DNA of 43,196 nucleotides from Parvularia atlantis (lineage: Eukaryota > Opisthokonta > Rotosphaerida), in assembly GCA_943704415.1 (NCBI GenBank), contig CALSCO010002057.1:1-43196 (forward strand), written 5' to 3'. The notes beneath the pieces were generated by a model. It made no database searches, had not been told where the DNA came from, and was given only the letters and a program-made list of their open reading frames with translations. Below, in pieces: positions 20,673 to 42,321 of this stretch (positions are counted from its first letter, which is position 1; every line of letters starts with the position of its first letter). The translations under genes were made by a program, and so were the position numbers.

Positions 20673-23630
20673 ATGTCGTCGGCCGCCGTCGTCGTCGTCG
20701 CCGCTGCGGCCGCCGACAAGGAGCAGCAGCTCGCCAGCCTGTACGTCGTGCGCCGCGACGGCAGCATCGGCGCAGAGCCGTTCCCGGTCGTCACGCGCGT
20801 CGTGACCTTTGGCCGGTGCGTGACGACGCGGACGGCGGCGACGCCGTGCGGCTGACGCGCGGTGGGGCGACGTCGACGAGCGCAGTGGCGACGAGCACAG
20901 CTGCGACGTGCGCGTGCACGCGCCGACCGTGTCGGAGAAGCACTGCCAGATCGTGTGGCGCGGCGACGAGGTGCGTGCGTCGTCAACCTTGGCGCCACAC
21001 ACACACACACGCGCCGCTGACGGCGGTCGCGCAGGCCTGGCTCGAGAACGCGAGCGACAACGGCACGCACGTCAACGACGTCCTCGTCACGACCGAGTGC
21101 CTCCTGCAGCACCTCGACATGATCAAGGTCGGCAAGCGCTGCTTCCAGTTCCAGTACAGCCAGCCGCCCGTGCGCCATCGCCCATCATCCATCGCCCATT
21201 GCTGCTCACACATGCTCGCGCACAGGCCGCCGAGCGCGTGCCGCTCTCGCCGATCGCCACCAACGTCGTGCCCAGCTCGCCGCCGCACGGCAGCACCGGC
21301 AAGAAGGGCCGGCACACGCCGCACCTCAGTACCGCGCCCACCGCCGTCGGCTCGGCGCACCGCTCGCCCGCGCCGGCCACGCCGCGCCACGCCGCGGTCG
21401 AGTCGCCCGGCTCAGCGCGCGCGCGTCGCAACATGACCAAGCCGCTGATCGACGTCGACGTGACCGCGGCGCCACGAGCCGATGCCGCGCCCGCCCCGCT
21501 CGCCGACGACGACTTCAAGCTCGCGTCGGCGCTCGGCCCGGTCGACTTTGACGCGCCGCTGGAGGAGCCCGCGGTTGAGGCCGCGCCCGTCCTTGCGCCC
21601 GAGCCGGCGACGCCGCGCACCCTCAGCCGCCGCGTCACGTTCGGCCCGCAGCTGCACCCCGAGATCTTTGACCGCGCGCACCCGCCGGCCACGCCCGTGC
21701 GCAAGGGCCAGCGCCCGTCGACCGTCGGCCTGCCCGCGATGGTGCGCCGCTCGCGGCACGCCCGCACGCGGCTAACAGCGCTCGCGCACAGACCGAGCCC
21801 GCGCCCGAGCCCGAGCCCGAGCCCAAGGTGCAGGCGGCGCCGACGCCCGCACGCACGTTCGCGACGGTGTGGCGCGTCTTTTTGCGCCTTGCAGCGCTTG
21901 CTGACGGCAGACGCCGGCGCCAGAACGCCAAGCGCCTTGCCACGCCAGCACGCACAGCCATCCAGAACGGCGTGCCGCTGCGCACTAAGCCTGCGCCCAA
22001 GGCCCTGCCGACGCCGATGCGCCAGTCGATCAAGGTCGGCCTGCCGCTGCGCAACACCAAGCCCGTGCCGGCCGTCGCCACGCCCGTGCGCCAGTCGATC
22101 AAGGCCGGCGTGCCGCTCAAGTCGATCAAGCCGGCCCCCGCGCTCAGCACGCCTGTGCGCGCGGCCATCAAGGCCGGTGTCGCGCTGCACTCAACCAAGC
22201 CGGCCCCCGCGCTCAACACGCCCGTCCGCACCGCGATCAAGAGCGGCGTCGAGCTCAAGTCAACCAAGCCCACGCCGGCGCTCAACACGCCCATGCGCCA
22301 GGCCATCCGCGTCGGCAAGTCGCTCCGGCCGACCAAACCCACCGCCGCGCTCGCCACGCCGCTGCGCCGCGCGATCGAGGAGGGCGTCGAGCTGCACCCG
22401 ACCAAGCCCAAGCCCGCCCTGGTCACGCCCGTCCGCCACGCCATCCGCCAGGGCGTGCCGCTGCGCAAGACCAAGAAGGCCCTCGCCACGCCCGTGCGTC
22501 AGGCGATCGAGGTCGGCGTGGCCCTGCGCAAGACCAAGATGACCCTCGCCACGCCGCTTCGCGCGGCCATCCAGCACGGCATCAGCCTCAAGTCGCTCAA
22601 GCCGCCCAAAAGCCTCAGCACGCCCGTGCGTGAGGCCATCCGCGGCACGTCCATCGCCAGCCTCAGGCCGACCAAGAAGCGCTCGCTCGCGGACGCCTTC
22701 ACCGTCGTGCCGCTGCCTCCCGCCGAGCCGGTCGTCGCTGCTGAGCCTGCCGCAGCCGAGCCCGCACCGGCACAGGCCGCCGTCGCCCCGAGCCCCAAGC
22801 GGGCGCATCGCAAGCCCCGCCGCGTCCTCACGATCGACGTGCCAGCCCTGCCCAGCCCCGTGCGCCGCGAGCTGCGCCACCCGCCGCCGCTCGCACACCT
22901 GCCCGAGGTGCAGCCCGCGCCGTTGGACGAGAGCGGGCACGCGGCCGTGCCGTCGGTGGTCATTGTTCCGCCCACAGCCGCCGAGCCGGCCACGCCCGGC
23001 AGCACCAACAAGCGGCGACGCGTGAGCGAGGTCAAGGCCGTCGCCGTCGAGCTGCCCACGCTCGTCGAGCCGGAGGAGGTCGCTGCACCCGTCGCACCCG
23101 CTCCGAAGCGCGGCCGCGGCAAGAAGGCTGCCGCCGAGCCGGCGCCCGCACCCGTGCCCGAGCCGCAGCCGGCCGAGGTCGCCCAGCCCGCGATGGAGGA
23201 CGTGCAGCCGGCGGCGTCCAGCCGTCGTGGCAAGAAAGCCGCCGTCACTGCTGCCGAGGAGGAGATCGTGCCGACGCCCGCACCGACGACGACGACGGGC
23301 CGTGGCAAGAAGGCCGCTGCTCCCGCGCCCGTTGAGCCCGTGACCGTCGTGCTCGCTGCTCCCGCTCCCGCCGCGACGACCGCCCGTACGTCGCGCCGCG
23401 CCGCGCCGGCTACCGAGCCGATTCCCGAGCCCGCGCCGGCCAAGACGGCGTCGCGTCGCAAGGCCGCTGCCGTCGCCGAGCCTGCGCCCGCTGCCGAGCC
23501 GGTCATGATCGAGGCGCCCGCCCCGGTGGCGACACGCAAGCGCGGCCGTACCACCGCCGCTAAGCCGGAGCCGGAGCCGCAAACCGAGCCGCAGCAGCCC
23601 GCACCCGGCCGCAAGCGCGCCGCCAAGGCC

Positions 23631-23669
<39 letters not shown>

Positions 23670-23771
23670 GCAGCCCCGCGCGCGACCCGCCGCGCCACCG
23701 CCGCCGCTCCTGCTGCTGCCGTCGCCAGCACTGCCAGCGCAACGCGGACGACGCGGCGAGCGGCCAAGTGA
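20673..23771 (+). CDS. Ki-67-like protein: FHA domain, PP1-docking motif, Cdk-site repeats, basic chromatin-binding tail
   Basis: Six exons (20673-20815, 20886-20970, 21035-21169, 21226-21741, 21792-21866, 21924-23771) give 933 residues. Intron 5 (21867-21923) is a multiple of three and could be read through. The N-terminal FHA domain (about 20-118) has TFGRGDEHSCDVRV, VSEKHCQIV and NASDNGTHVN, keeping the Gly-Arg, Ser-x-x-His and Asn-Gly positions that bind phosphothreonine. At 21628-21711 (about residues 256-284) lies RRVTFGPQLHPEIFD followed by PPATPVRKG; this is the bipartite PP1-binding motif that defines Ki-67 and Repo-Man. Eleven tandem repeats follow (about 323-572). The C-terminus (about 600-933) is Pro/Glu/Ala-rich with AT-hook-like basic patches (KRGRGKKAA, SRRGKKAA, TGRGKKAA). 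Expected role: phosphatase recruitment to chromosomes under Cdk1 control. Animal Ki-67 repeats are longer and different, so homology rests on FHA plus PP1 motif plus basic tail. Confidence 0.85.
21948..22690 (+). repeat. Eleven tandem repeats of about 69 bp (23 residues) in the Ki-67-like gene
   Basis: The unit reads roughly LxTPVRxAIxxGVxLxxTKPxPA. Seen copies start LATPARTAI, LPTPMRQSI, VATPVRQSI, LSTPVRAAI, LNTPVRTAI, LNTPMRQAI, LATPLRRAI, LVTPVRHAI, LATPVRQAI, LATPLRAAI and LSTPVREAI. Two copies are two residues shorter. Every copy keeps T-P-x-R, the full Cdk1 consensus, followed by an amphipathic helix and a basic TK segment. Confidence 0.92.
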
Positions 23772-23977
23772 GGGCCGCGTCTGCTCTTTACTTGCTTCTT
23801 CCTTCGTTTTTGGCTGCGCCCGTGTCGAGCCCTTCTGCGCTGTGTCGCTACCCCTCCGCTCGCCGCTCGCATCACCCCTCCTCCGCACACTCGTCTCGCC
23901 CGTCGTTGTCAGCGAAAAGAAACATGTACAGGTCGCTCCCGCGCAAAGTTGGAACCAAGAAAACGCGCGCGCCTCGC
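23772..23977. terminator. Shared 3' region of Ki-67-like and EF-hand genes
   Basis: The two genes converge here with 206 bp between stops. The gap is T/C-rich on + and contains the palindrome TGTACA (23925-23930), which gives a TGTA element on both strands. UGUA is the binding site of the CFIm cleavage factor in other eukaryotes, so it may serve 3'-end formation in both directions. Confidence 0.4.
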
Positions 23978-34479
<10,502 letters not shown>

Positions 34480-34826
34480 CGAGCTGCGACGTCCGGCGCC
34501 AAGCGTCAGCCACACCTGCTCACGCCGCACCCTCACACCCTACCTCGCACGAAACATCTCACTCTACCTGCTTGCATACACTCGCCTATTGTGTGCATAT
34601 CCGACATGTCGTCTTTCGCGCGGTCGCAGAGCAGCACGAACAGTTACATCGCCGCTTCTAGCGGGACGGATGGTGACGCGCCTGTCGCGCTGGCTCTTTG
34701 TCGCGCCGCACCTCCGCCGCGCCTCGCGCACGCGCCGGCGGACGCAGTGGCGCGCCCTAGTCGAGACAATCCGTGCGGCGGCCGTGCAGGGTACGCGCCG
34801 ATCACGCTGCCGTGCGCACGCCACTG
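34480..34826. promoter_or_regulatory. Divergent region between SPT7 and ORC1
   Basis: These 347 bp separate the two chosen start codons. On + an ATG at 34606 opens MSSFARSQSSTNSYIAASSG, a plausible first exon that could splice (donor near 34673) into the ORC1 frame, so the 5' end of ORC1 may lie here. On - a GTGCGG...CTGACG...GTCGCAG segment just upstream of ATG 34479 resembles an intron of the SPT7 leader. No TATA box is evident. Confidence 0.45.
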
Positions 34827-37464
34827 ATGGGAGACGCGCGATCCACAGCCGACGGCATCCACTGGATCGGCCGCAGCGTCGGGCGCGAGCCGGCCGAGCG
34901 CGGCGACCTCGCGATCGTGCGCGGCGACGGCGAGGGTGACGGCGACGAGGACGATGCGGCCGAGGTCGCGCACGAGCGCGTGCTGTACGCCGCCGTCGGC
35001 ATCGAGGGCCAGTCGTACCGCGCCGGCGACGCGTGCCTGCTCGAGAACGCGGCGGACGAGACGCAGCCGTTCGTGGGGCGCATCGTCAAGCTGTGGCAGG
35101 ACGAGCCGTCTGGCGTGAAAATGGTGCGTAGTGCTGTTGCGTGTTTGTTCACGTTGTTCTGCGCTCGTCTCTCTATGTTCGCTCTTGCTCGTCGCTCAGT
35201 GCTCGTCGCTCAGTTCACTGCTTACACCCGGCTCGTCTCCAACTCGCCTCCTACGCACACTCACACCCTCGCGTAGGCACTGATCAACTGGCTCTACCGC
35301 CCCGAAGACACGCGCAAGGGCCGCCAGCGCGACCACGGCCGCCACGAGCTCTTCCTCTCGGCCTCGCAGGACGTCAACGCGCTGCAGTCGATCGTCGGCC
35401 GCATCATCGTCCTCTCACACGACGACTTCCTCAGCCGCTACCGCGACGACGACCGCGCCCTCACCGATGTCTTCTTCTGCCGCGCAAAGTACAACCCGTT
35501 GCGGGGCACGATCACCCCGGTCGACTTCACGTCCGAGGCGCGCCACCGGCTCACGGCCGGCTCGTCCAAGGGCGCGGCCGCCGGCGCGGCGCAGAAGAAG
35601 CCGCGGCAGAAGTGCGCGCCGTCGGCTGAAACGACGTGTGCGGCTGACGAATGCACAGGAGAGGGGGCCGCGGGGCGCCGGTGGCCGCAGACGACGAGGA
35701 CGAGGACGACTCGCAGCGCGTCCACGTCGCGATACCGGATGACGAGGGCGTGAGCAGCGACAGCGGCGACGACGGCAGGCCGCGCAAGCGCAGACGCGGC
35801 GGCGCAGCGGCAGCCAAGACGAAGGGCAAGCCAAGGGCCAAGGGCGCAGGAGCAGCGACAGACGTCCAAGCACGGCGCGCGGGCACAGCGGACGCCAAGG
35901 GGCGGCGGATACGCACGGCGCCCTCGGCCGCGACAGCCGCCATGCAGGGCAAGTTGCTGCCGCCGCGCGTGCTGCCGCTCGTGACCGCGGCGGACGGTGA
36001 CGGTGCGCGCGCTGTCGCTCTGCTGCCTTGGCGGGTTGCAGCTGATGCGCCGCTGCCAGTGTCCGAGCTGGCTAAGCAGCGCCTGCACGTGAGTGCGGTG
36101 CCGGCGTCGCTGCCCGGGCGTGAGGACGAGTTTGCGCAGGTGCTGAGCGCGGTCGAGGGCGCGGTGCAGGAGGGCACGGGCGCGTGCGTGTACATCTCGG
36201 GCGTGCCAGGCACGGGCAAGACGGCGACGGTGCTGCAGGTGCGCGCATCGCGCAAGCCCATCGTTGCAGCAGCTCAGCCGTCATGCACGCTCGCGCGCAA
36301 CAGGTCATCCGGCACTTGCAGGAGCGCGTCGAGCAGGGCGAGGTGATGCCGTTCGACTTTGTCGAGCTCAACGGGATGCGCCTGACCGACCCGGCCAACG
36401 CGTACACGGTGCTGTGGGAGTCGCTGACGGGCAAGCACGTGACGCCGGCGCACGCTGGTGCGCCCCCGCCGTCTGCGTGCGTGCGTGGCGTGCGGTGCTG
36501 ACGGCCGCGCAGCCGAGCTGCTTGAAAAGCACTTTTCGACGCCGAGCCCGCGCCGGCACACGTGCGTGGTGCTGATGGACGAGCTCGACCTGCTCGTCAC
36601 GCGCAAGCAGACGGTCATCTACAACCTGTTCGACTGGCCCAACCGCAAGCACGCGCGTCTGCTCGTCATCGCCGTGGCCAACACGATGGACCTGCCCGAG
36701 CGTATGCTGACGAGCCGCGTCTCGAGCCGCCTCGGCCTCTCGCGCATCACATTCGAGCCGTACAACCACCACCAGCTGACGCGGATCATCTCCAGCCGGC
36801 TCGAGGGCCTCCCGGCGATGCAGGCCGAGGCGGTCGAGCTGTGCGCGCGCAAGGTCGCGTCGGTGTCAGGTGACGCGCGGCGCGCGCTGGACGTGTGCCG
36901 CCGCGCGGTCGAGCTGCGCGACGAGGATGTGCGCGACGGCCCCGGCAAGCAACAGCGCAGCGCGCCGCCGCCGGCCACGATCGAGCACGTCACGCGCGCA
37001 TGGAAGGAGATGTTTGCGTCGTCGGCCGTGCAGGCCGTGCGCAACTCGTCGCTGCACGAGAAGGTCTTTCTGTGCGCGATCCTGGCTGCGGTGCGCCGGG
37101 TCTGCGTGTGCGCACGTGCATTGCGGCTCATGCGGCGCACGCGCAGATGCACGCGTCCGGCGTCGCCGAGACGACGTTCCTCGACGCGGCGCACCGCCAC
37201 CAGCAGCTATGCCGCATGCACTCGCTCGGCGTGCCGTCGCTCTCGCAACTAGCCTACGTCTGCTCGCGGTGCGCGCATTGGCTTCGTTGCCTGCGCGTCG
37301 CTGACGGCAGCGAGGGCAGACTCGGCGCGTCGCGCGTGCTCCTGACCGACTCGGCCCAAGAGGACTTTCACCAGCGCCTGCGCTTCAACCTGACGCAGGA
37401 CGACGTGCAGGTCACCCTCGCCGACGAGGACTGGCTGCGCAAGATGCTGCCGAGGACGTCGTGA
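34827..37464 (+). CDS. ORC1: Origin recognition complex subunit 1 (BAH, AAA+, winged helix)
   Basis: ATG 34827 opens MGDARSTADGIHWIG; an alternative upstream exon starts at 34606. Seven exons end at TGA 37462-37464. The N-terminal BAH domain runs from about 34870 to 35540 (YAAVGIEGQSYRAGDACLLE, GRIVKLWQDE, ELFLSASQDVNALQSIVGR, CRAKYNP). A basic, disordered linker holds many Lys/Arg. The AAA+ core follows: Walker A GVPGTGKT (about 36200), Walker B VVLMDELDLL (about 36570), sensor-1 VIAVANTMDLPERM, an R-rich SRVSSRLGLSRITFEPY and sensor-2 region GDARRALDVCRRAVEL. The C-terminal winged helix ends with LADEDWLRKMLP. It binds origins and, with Cdc6, loads the replicative helicase. Introns include 35124-35276, the longest clear one here (153 bp). 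Having both BAH and AAA+ marks it as ORC1 rather than CDC6. Confidence 0.95.
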
Positions 37465-37520
37465 ACAAATCTGTGCAGAGCAGTGCTGTACATAGCAGGC
37501 AGGCGGGCGGGCAAGGGGCC
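37465..37520. terminator. Shared 3' region of ORC1 and the P4-ATPase
   Basis: A 56 bp convergent gap holding TGTACA (37487-37492). With so little room the 3' UTRs of the two genes almost certainly overlap. Role inferred from position. Confidence 0.4.
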
Positions 37521-40500
37521 TCACGCGGCGGCGACGAGCTTCGTGTGGCTCGGCGGCGCGATGCGGTGGCGCAGGTACTTGATCGCGTAAAGCGGCGCAC
37601 AGCTGACGAGCGTGATGAGCAGCACCTTGCCGACAAATTCGAACGTCATGATGAAGCTCAGGTCTGCGCGCAGCGGCGGCCGCTCAGCACCCGCGAACGG
37701 AGCCCGCACGGCGAGGCGCACCAAAGTACGTTGGCAGGAGGATCATCGACGCGAGGTAGACCACCAGCGTGAGGACCTCGGAGCAGACCATGTACACGTG
37801 CCTGCGTGCGCACGGGGTCGGCGCGGCATCGCTCGCCGCGTGCGCGCACCAGGTGTTGATCTCGAACGCGATCATGAGCAGTTCGTTGAAGATGAGCGCC
37901 GTGAACGAGATCGAGACGATGTTGGTGAAGCGCTCGTTGAACAGCCAGAGCGAGAGCAGCATGATGATGCCGCCTGCGCGCAGCATGTGAGCTGCGGTCG
38001 CGCGCGCGAGGGAAGGGCGCGCACCCTGGTACACGCTGATGAGCACCCAGATGAAGAACGTCTTGCTCGAGAGCGAGCGCCCCTTGAGCAGTTCCTTGTA
38101 CAGCTCCGGGTACATGAGCGCCATCTCGGCCGTGATGTCGCGGTCGAGCACGAGCGAGAACACGGGCGCCATCGTGTAGATCGTCGAGTAGCCCACGAGC
38201 AGGAAGCCCTGATAGAGCGCGATCGGCGCAAAGTAGAACACGGCCGAGAACACGGCCTGGATGATCGAGATGATCAGGCCGCGGTGAATCACAAACTGGC
38301 TCAGCTTGGCCGAGCGCTTGTCTGTGCGGCACGCCGTCAGCCAGACCGGCGTGAGGGCGTCGTCGCGCACAGGAGTTGCGCCCGTGCCAGAGCAGCAGCC
38401 GCGAGAGGTGACTGAACTGCGTCACCGAAAAGTCGGCAGCGAGCGACGCCTGCTTGCCCTCGCGCCCGACGATGCCGATGCCTTCGCAGCACGCGCGTCA
38501 GACGGCACCAGCATGCGCACGCATGGCACGCACCCACGTCGGCCGTCTGGATCATGCTCACGTCGTTGCCGCCGTCGCCGATCGCGCACACCTTGCGGCC
38601 CGTGCGGGTCTTGAGCAGGCTGCGCGTGCTATCAGCGAAGGCACTCGCAGCAGGTGCACGGCCGGCGCGCACCGCACAATGTCAGCCTTCTGCGTCGGCG
38701 AGCACCGGCAGCACACGACGGCGGGCAGCTGCGTCGCGCAGGCCATAAACTCGTCAAGGCAGCTGTCCAGGCAGATCTGCGCCGTCACGCTCGGTCAGCT
38801 CACCCTGGCGCACGCACGCGGCGACCGCAACAAGAACCTGAAGCGAGCTGCCGTCGATCACGAGGCAGCAATCGTCCTTGGTGCGCAGCGTGTCGAGGTG
38901 GTCCATCGCCTCGATCGGCCCCGCCACTGCGGCGCGATCAGCACGGCACAGCGTGACAGACCGCCGCACCCTTGCTGATCTCGTACACGGCCTGATTGCG
39001 CCCGACGAGCTTGGACGAGATTGCGATGTTGATGGCCGTCTCGACCTTGTCGCCCGTGAGCATCCACACGCGGATGCCGGCGTTGCGCAGCAGCTCGAGC
39101 GTGCTCTTGACGTTGTCCTGCACGCCGGGGCCGCCGTCAGACCACACTCTCCGCGCGTCGGACGTGTCGGCGTGCACCTGCAGCTTGTCCTCGACGCCCG
39201 TCAGCCCGAGCAGGTCCAAGTCGCGCTCGAGCATCGTCGCCACGACGCCCTTCATGCGCCCGTTGCGGTCTTGCACGTCCAGCTTGGCGCTCGCGTACGC
39301 CTGGTCGAACGCCGCGTACTCGTCCTCGCTCAGCACCTTGCGCGCGACCACGAGCGTGCGCAGGCCTGCAGCGCACGCTGAGCACGCGCACGACACGCGG
39401 CGTGCGACGCGCACGCACCCTCGCGGGCCATGTTGCCCGTCTCCTCGTCCAGCCAGTCGTTGTACTGAACAATCGCGCCCATGACCGTGTCCGCGCCCTT
39501 CATGTACAGCGTGAGCACGCCCGAGCGGCGGTCGCGCACGATGATGCCCTGCAGCGCACGCGATGCGTGAGCGCGACGACGCGGCCTCGGTCGGCGCGCG
39601 CACCATCCGTTTCGACTCTGACGTGAACGGGAAGAGGTGCAGCACGTCAAACTCGTGCAGCGCACCTGCGCTCGTCCGCAGCGTGATCGAGCTGAGGTCG
39701 CGCTTCACGAGCGACAGGCCCACAGCGGCCGTCCACTTGACGATGGCCACCTGGCGCGCGCGCGCGCGCAGGGCGCATCAGCGGGCCGCACGCGAAGGTA
39801 GCGACGGCCGGCGCGCCTCGTCGGGGCTGGCCGCCTGGTACGTCATTACGGACACGGGGCCTGCGCTCGCGCCGTCGTTGGACTCGATCGGCGTGACCTG
39901 CCGACGCCCGCGCACGTCAGTGCAACACCCATGGGCCGGTCGAGCGCCCGCACGTTGTGGCACAGCGCGAGCGCAAAGATGATGTCTTGCAGACGCTGCG
40001 AGACGTCGCGGCGCGCAGTGCTCCGCCCGGCCGGTGCCGCCGACGCGGACGACGAGCCAGTCGAGCGCCCGAGGGCCTCTGCGTGCGACGGCACTCAGCG
40101 GCTGCCATTCCCGCACGCAGCCGCCGTGCGCACCCGCCCGCCCGAGCGAGAGCGCGAGCGACGCGACGACGTCCTGCATCGCGTCGCGACCGTACGAGAC
40201 GGTGCCGAGGTGCAGCTTCTTGAACTCCATGTCTGCCGTGTGCGCGCGCGTATCAGGCGTCGCGTTGCGCGTGTGGCGTCCGTCCCGCACCGTTCTGTGT
40301 GAGCGTGCCCGTCTTGTCCGTGAGGATGTACTCAACGCGGCCGAGGTCCTCGGGGATTGTGCTCGTGCGCACGATCGTGTCGCGGATCTCGTCGTCGCGC
40401 ATGATCTGCATCGAGTACACGGTCTTGCCGAGGTCGAGGTTGACGCGCAGGCTGCGCGGCGGTCGTCAGCCACGCCTTCGCCTTGACGCCCACCGTGCGC

Positions 40501-42278
40501 ACGCACACCTAATCGGAATGATGTACGAGAACAGGATGACGAAGCGGAAGAAGTAGATCGGCCACCCGGGCTCGAAGCCCTGCAGCGCCACTAGCACGAG
40601 CGACAGCAGCATCGTGAGCACGAAGAGGATCTGCTCGTGCGTGCAGCCACGGTGAGCACGCGCGCTGCGGGGTGGGCGCACGCGTGCCTTCGACAGCCAG
40701 TTGACTTCGTGGTCGAGGCGGCCGACTTTCGTGTCCGGCTGCGACGTGTTCAGAACCGCGCGCGTGTCCCTGCCCGTGTAGATGACAACGCCTGAGCGCG
40801 CCGCGCCTCAGCTCGTTGTCAACGGGCGCCGCGCGGCGAGGCGCACACCAACAGCACTGCCGGCTGCGAGCACCGCGTTGGCCCAGAGCGTGTTCTCCAC
40901 GTTGAGCGCCTCCACGGGCGACGTGAAGTCGTCGTCGCCCTGCTCGCCGTCGCTCGTGCGCGTGAGCGTGCCGACAAAGTTGAGGATGTCCTTGTGCGGC
41001 CGGTCGACTGTGCGCTCAGCGTCGTGAGCGAGCGCGTGGACGGATGGCACTGCACACCGTAGAGCGACGCGCGCAGATGCAGCATGCTCTGCTGCGCCGG
41101 CAGCTTCTGCGTCGACGCGACCGCCAGGCTACAGGGCCGGCGTCAGCTGCAGCGCGACGTGTGTGCATCGCCGCGCAAGGCGCACCGCAGCTTCCAGTCG
41201 GTCTCACCGTCGAGTTGGTCTGTGCGGATGAAACACGCGCCGCTCTTCTCGGACGTGCGCAGGAGGATCATGTCGGCCGGTATCTGCGGTCGTCGCGCCG
41301 TCGTCAGCACCACACGGCAGCAGCCGTCCCAGCAAGCACGCGCCCGCTGGTCCGTGTGCACGACGATAAAGTCGCCCACGCGGATTTCGGACGACATGAC
41401 GTCCTCCTCGCGCCCGTTCGACGCCAGCCGCGTGAAGCGCTGCGAGTTGGCCTCCTGCGATGCCGCATGTGCGCACACGTCGGCCGGCTGCATGACGCGT
41501 ACGAGCACTAGCGGCCACGCACGCGGTCGCGCTGGTGCCGCTTCCAGTCGTCCCAGCCCTCCTTGGCCAGCGTGACCGTGAGCACGAAGATGAGCGGCGC
41601 AAAGTATGTGAACAGATAGCCGATGCGCAGCGCCGGGATAAGCTGCGACAGCGCGACTAGCAGGAAGTACAGGTTGAAGAAGAACTTGAACTGCGCGGGC
41701 ACAGGCACGGGCGCGCGGGGCTTGTGGGCACGGGGCGAGTGCACGCGCACGGACGCACCTGCTCGTACAGCACGACAAAGACGAACGTAAAGACCGTGTA
41801 CTTTTGGTTGCGGATCACGTTCGGCGCGTACGTCTCGTGCTGCGGCGTGCCTGCAGGGTGCACGGTCAGACGGTCGAGCGTGCCGCAGCAAGAAAGAGAC
41901 GGCACCGGGCGGCAGGAGAATCGTACGCGGCTTGGCCTCGGCCGGGCGCCGCGCCAGCCACGCGAGCGACGGCCAGCGCAGGCACGCGACGAGCCGGCGC
42001 ACGCCGCGCACCACCCACGCGGGCAGCAGTCGCCGCGCGCGCATCGTGCGCCGTCTGCCGGGGCTGCTGCTGCTGCGTGGCCTCGTGCGCCGGCGACTGA
42101 TCGGCGCGTGCTCGTCGTCGCTGTCGCTGTCGCCCGCGTCGCCGCCGCCGCCGCCTGCGCCCACCCCGATCACACCGAGCCCGATGCCGCTGCTGCCGCC
42201 GTCCAGTCTGTCGCCGCCGTCGTCTGCGTCCTCCGCGTCCGGGTGCTGCTGCAGCGCGCGGCCGCCGACGTGGCGCAT
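37521..42278 (-). CDS. NEO1: P4-type ATPase of the ATP9/Neo1 class (phospholipid flippase)
   Basis: Starts [17 protein letters not shown] and ends [12 protein letters not shown] (stop 37521-37523). Motifs in order: [19 protein letters not shown] and [19 protein letters not shown] (TM1-2), [14 protein letters not shown] (actuator DGET), the phosphorylation site DKTGT (about 40305-40320), [11 protein letters not shown]-type block after it, [17 protein letters not shown] (nucleotide domain), [25 protein letters not shown] (hinge), then [20 protein letters not shown] and [19 protein letters not shown], which match ATP9A/B and Neo1 rather than Drs2/Dnf. An N-terminal tail of about 130 residues is Asp/Ser/Arg-rich. 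Neo1/ATP9 enzymes act in Golgi-endosome membranes and work without a CDC50 subunit. Many short introns interrupt the gene, so exact borders are approximate. Only 43 bp separate its start codon from that of the next gene. Confidence 0.93.
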
Positions 42279-42321
42279 CCGGTGCCCCTAAAGCGTGACG
42301 CGCGGCCACGCTGTGTTTGCG
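42279..42321. promoter_or_regulatory. 43 bp divergent promoter gap
   Basis: The ATP9/Neo1 and deoxyribosyltransferase-like start codons lie 43 bp apart on opposite strands. Core promoters must overlap each other or lie within the coding regions, unless either gene has an unseen 5' exon. No recognisable element is visible. Confidence 0.5.

Noticed and set aside
20218-21178. N-terminal extension of the poly(A) polymerase frame up to about 21178
   Set aside because: The open frame there has no ATG and overlaps the FHA exons of the opposite gene, which are strongly supported.
21948-22690. Tandem array resembling a CRISPR or satellite
   Set aside because: Units are in-frame coding repeats of about 69 bp without unique spacers, inside a long reading frame.
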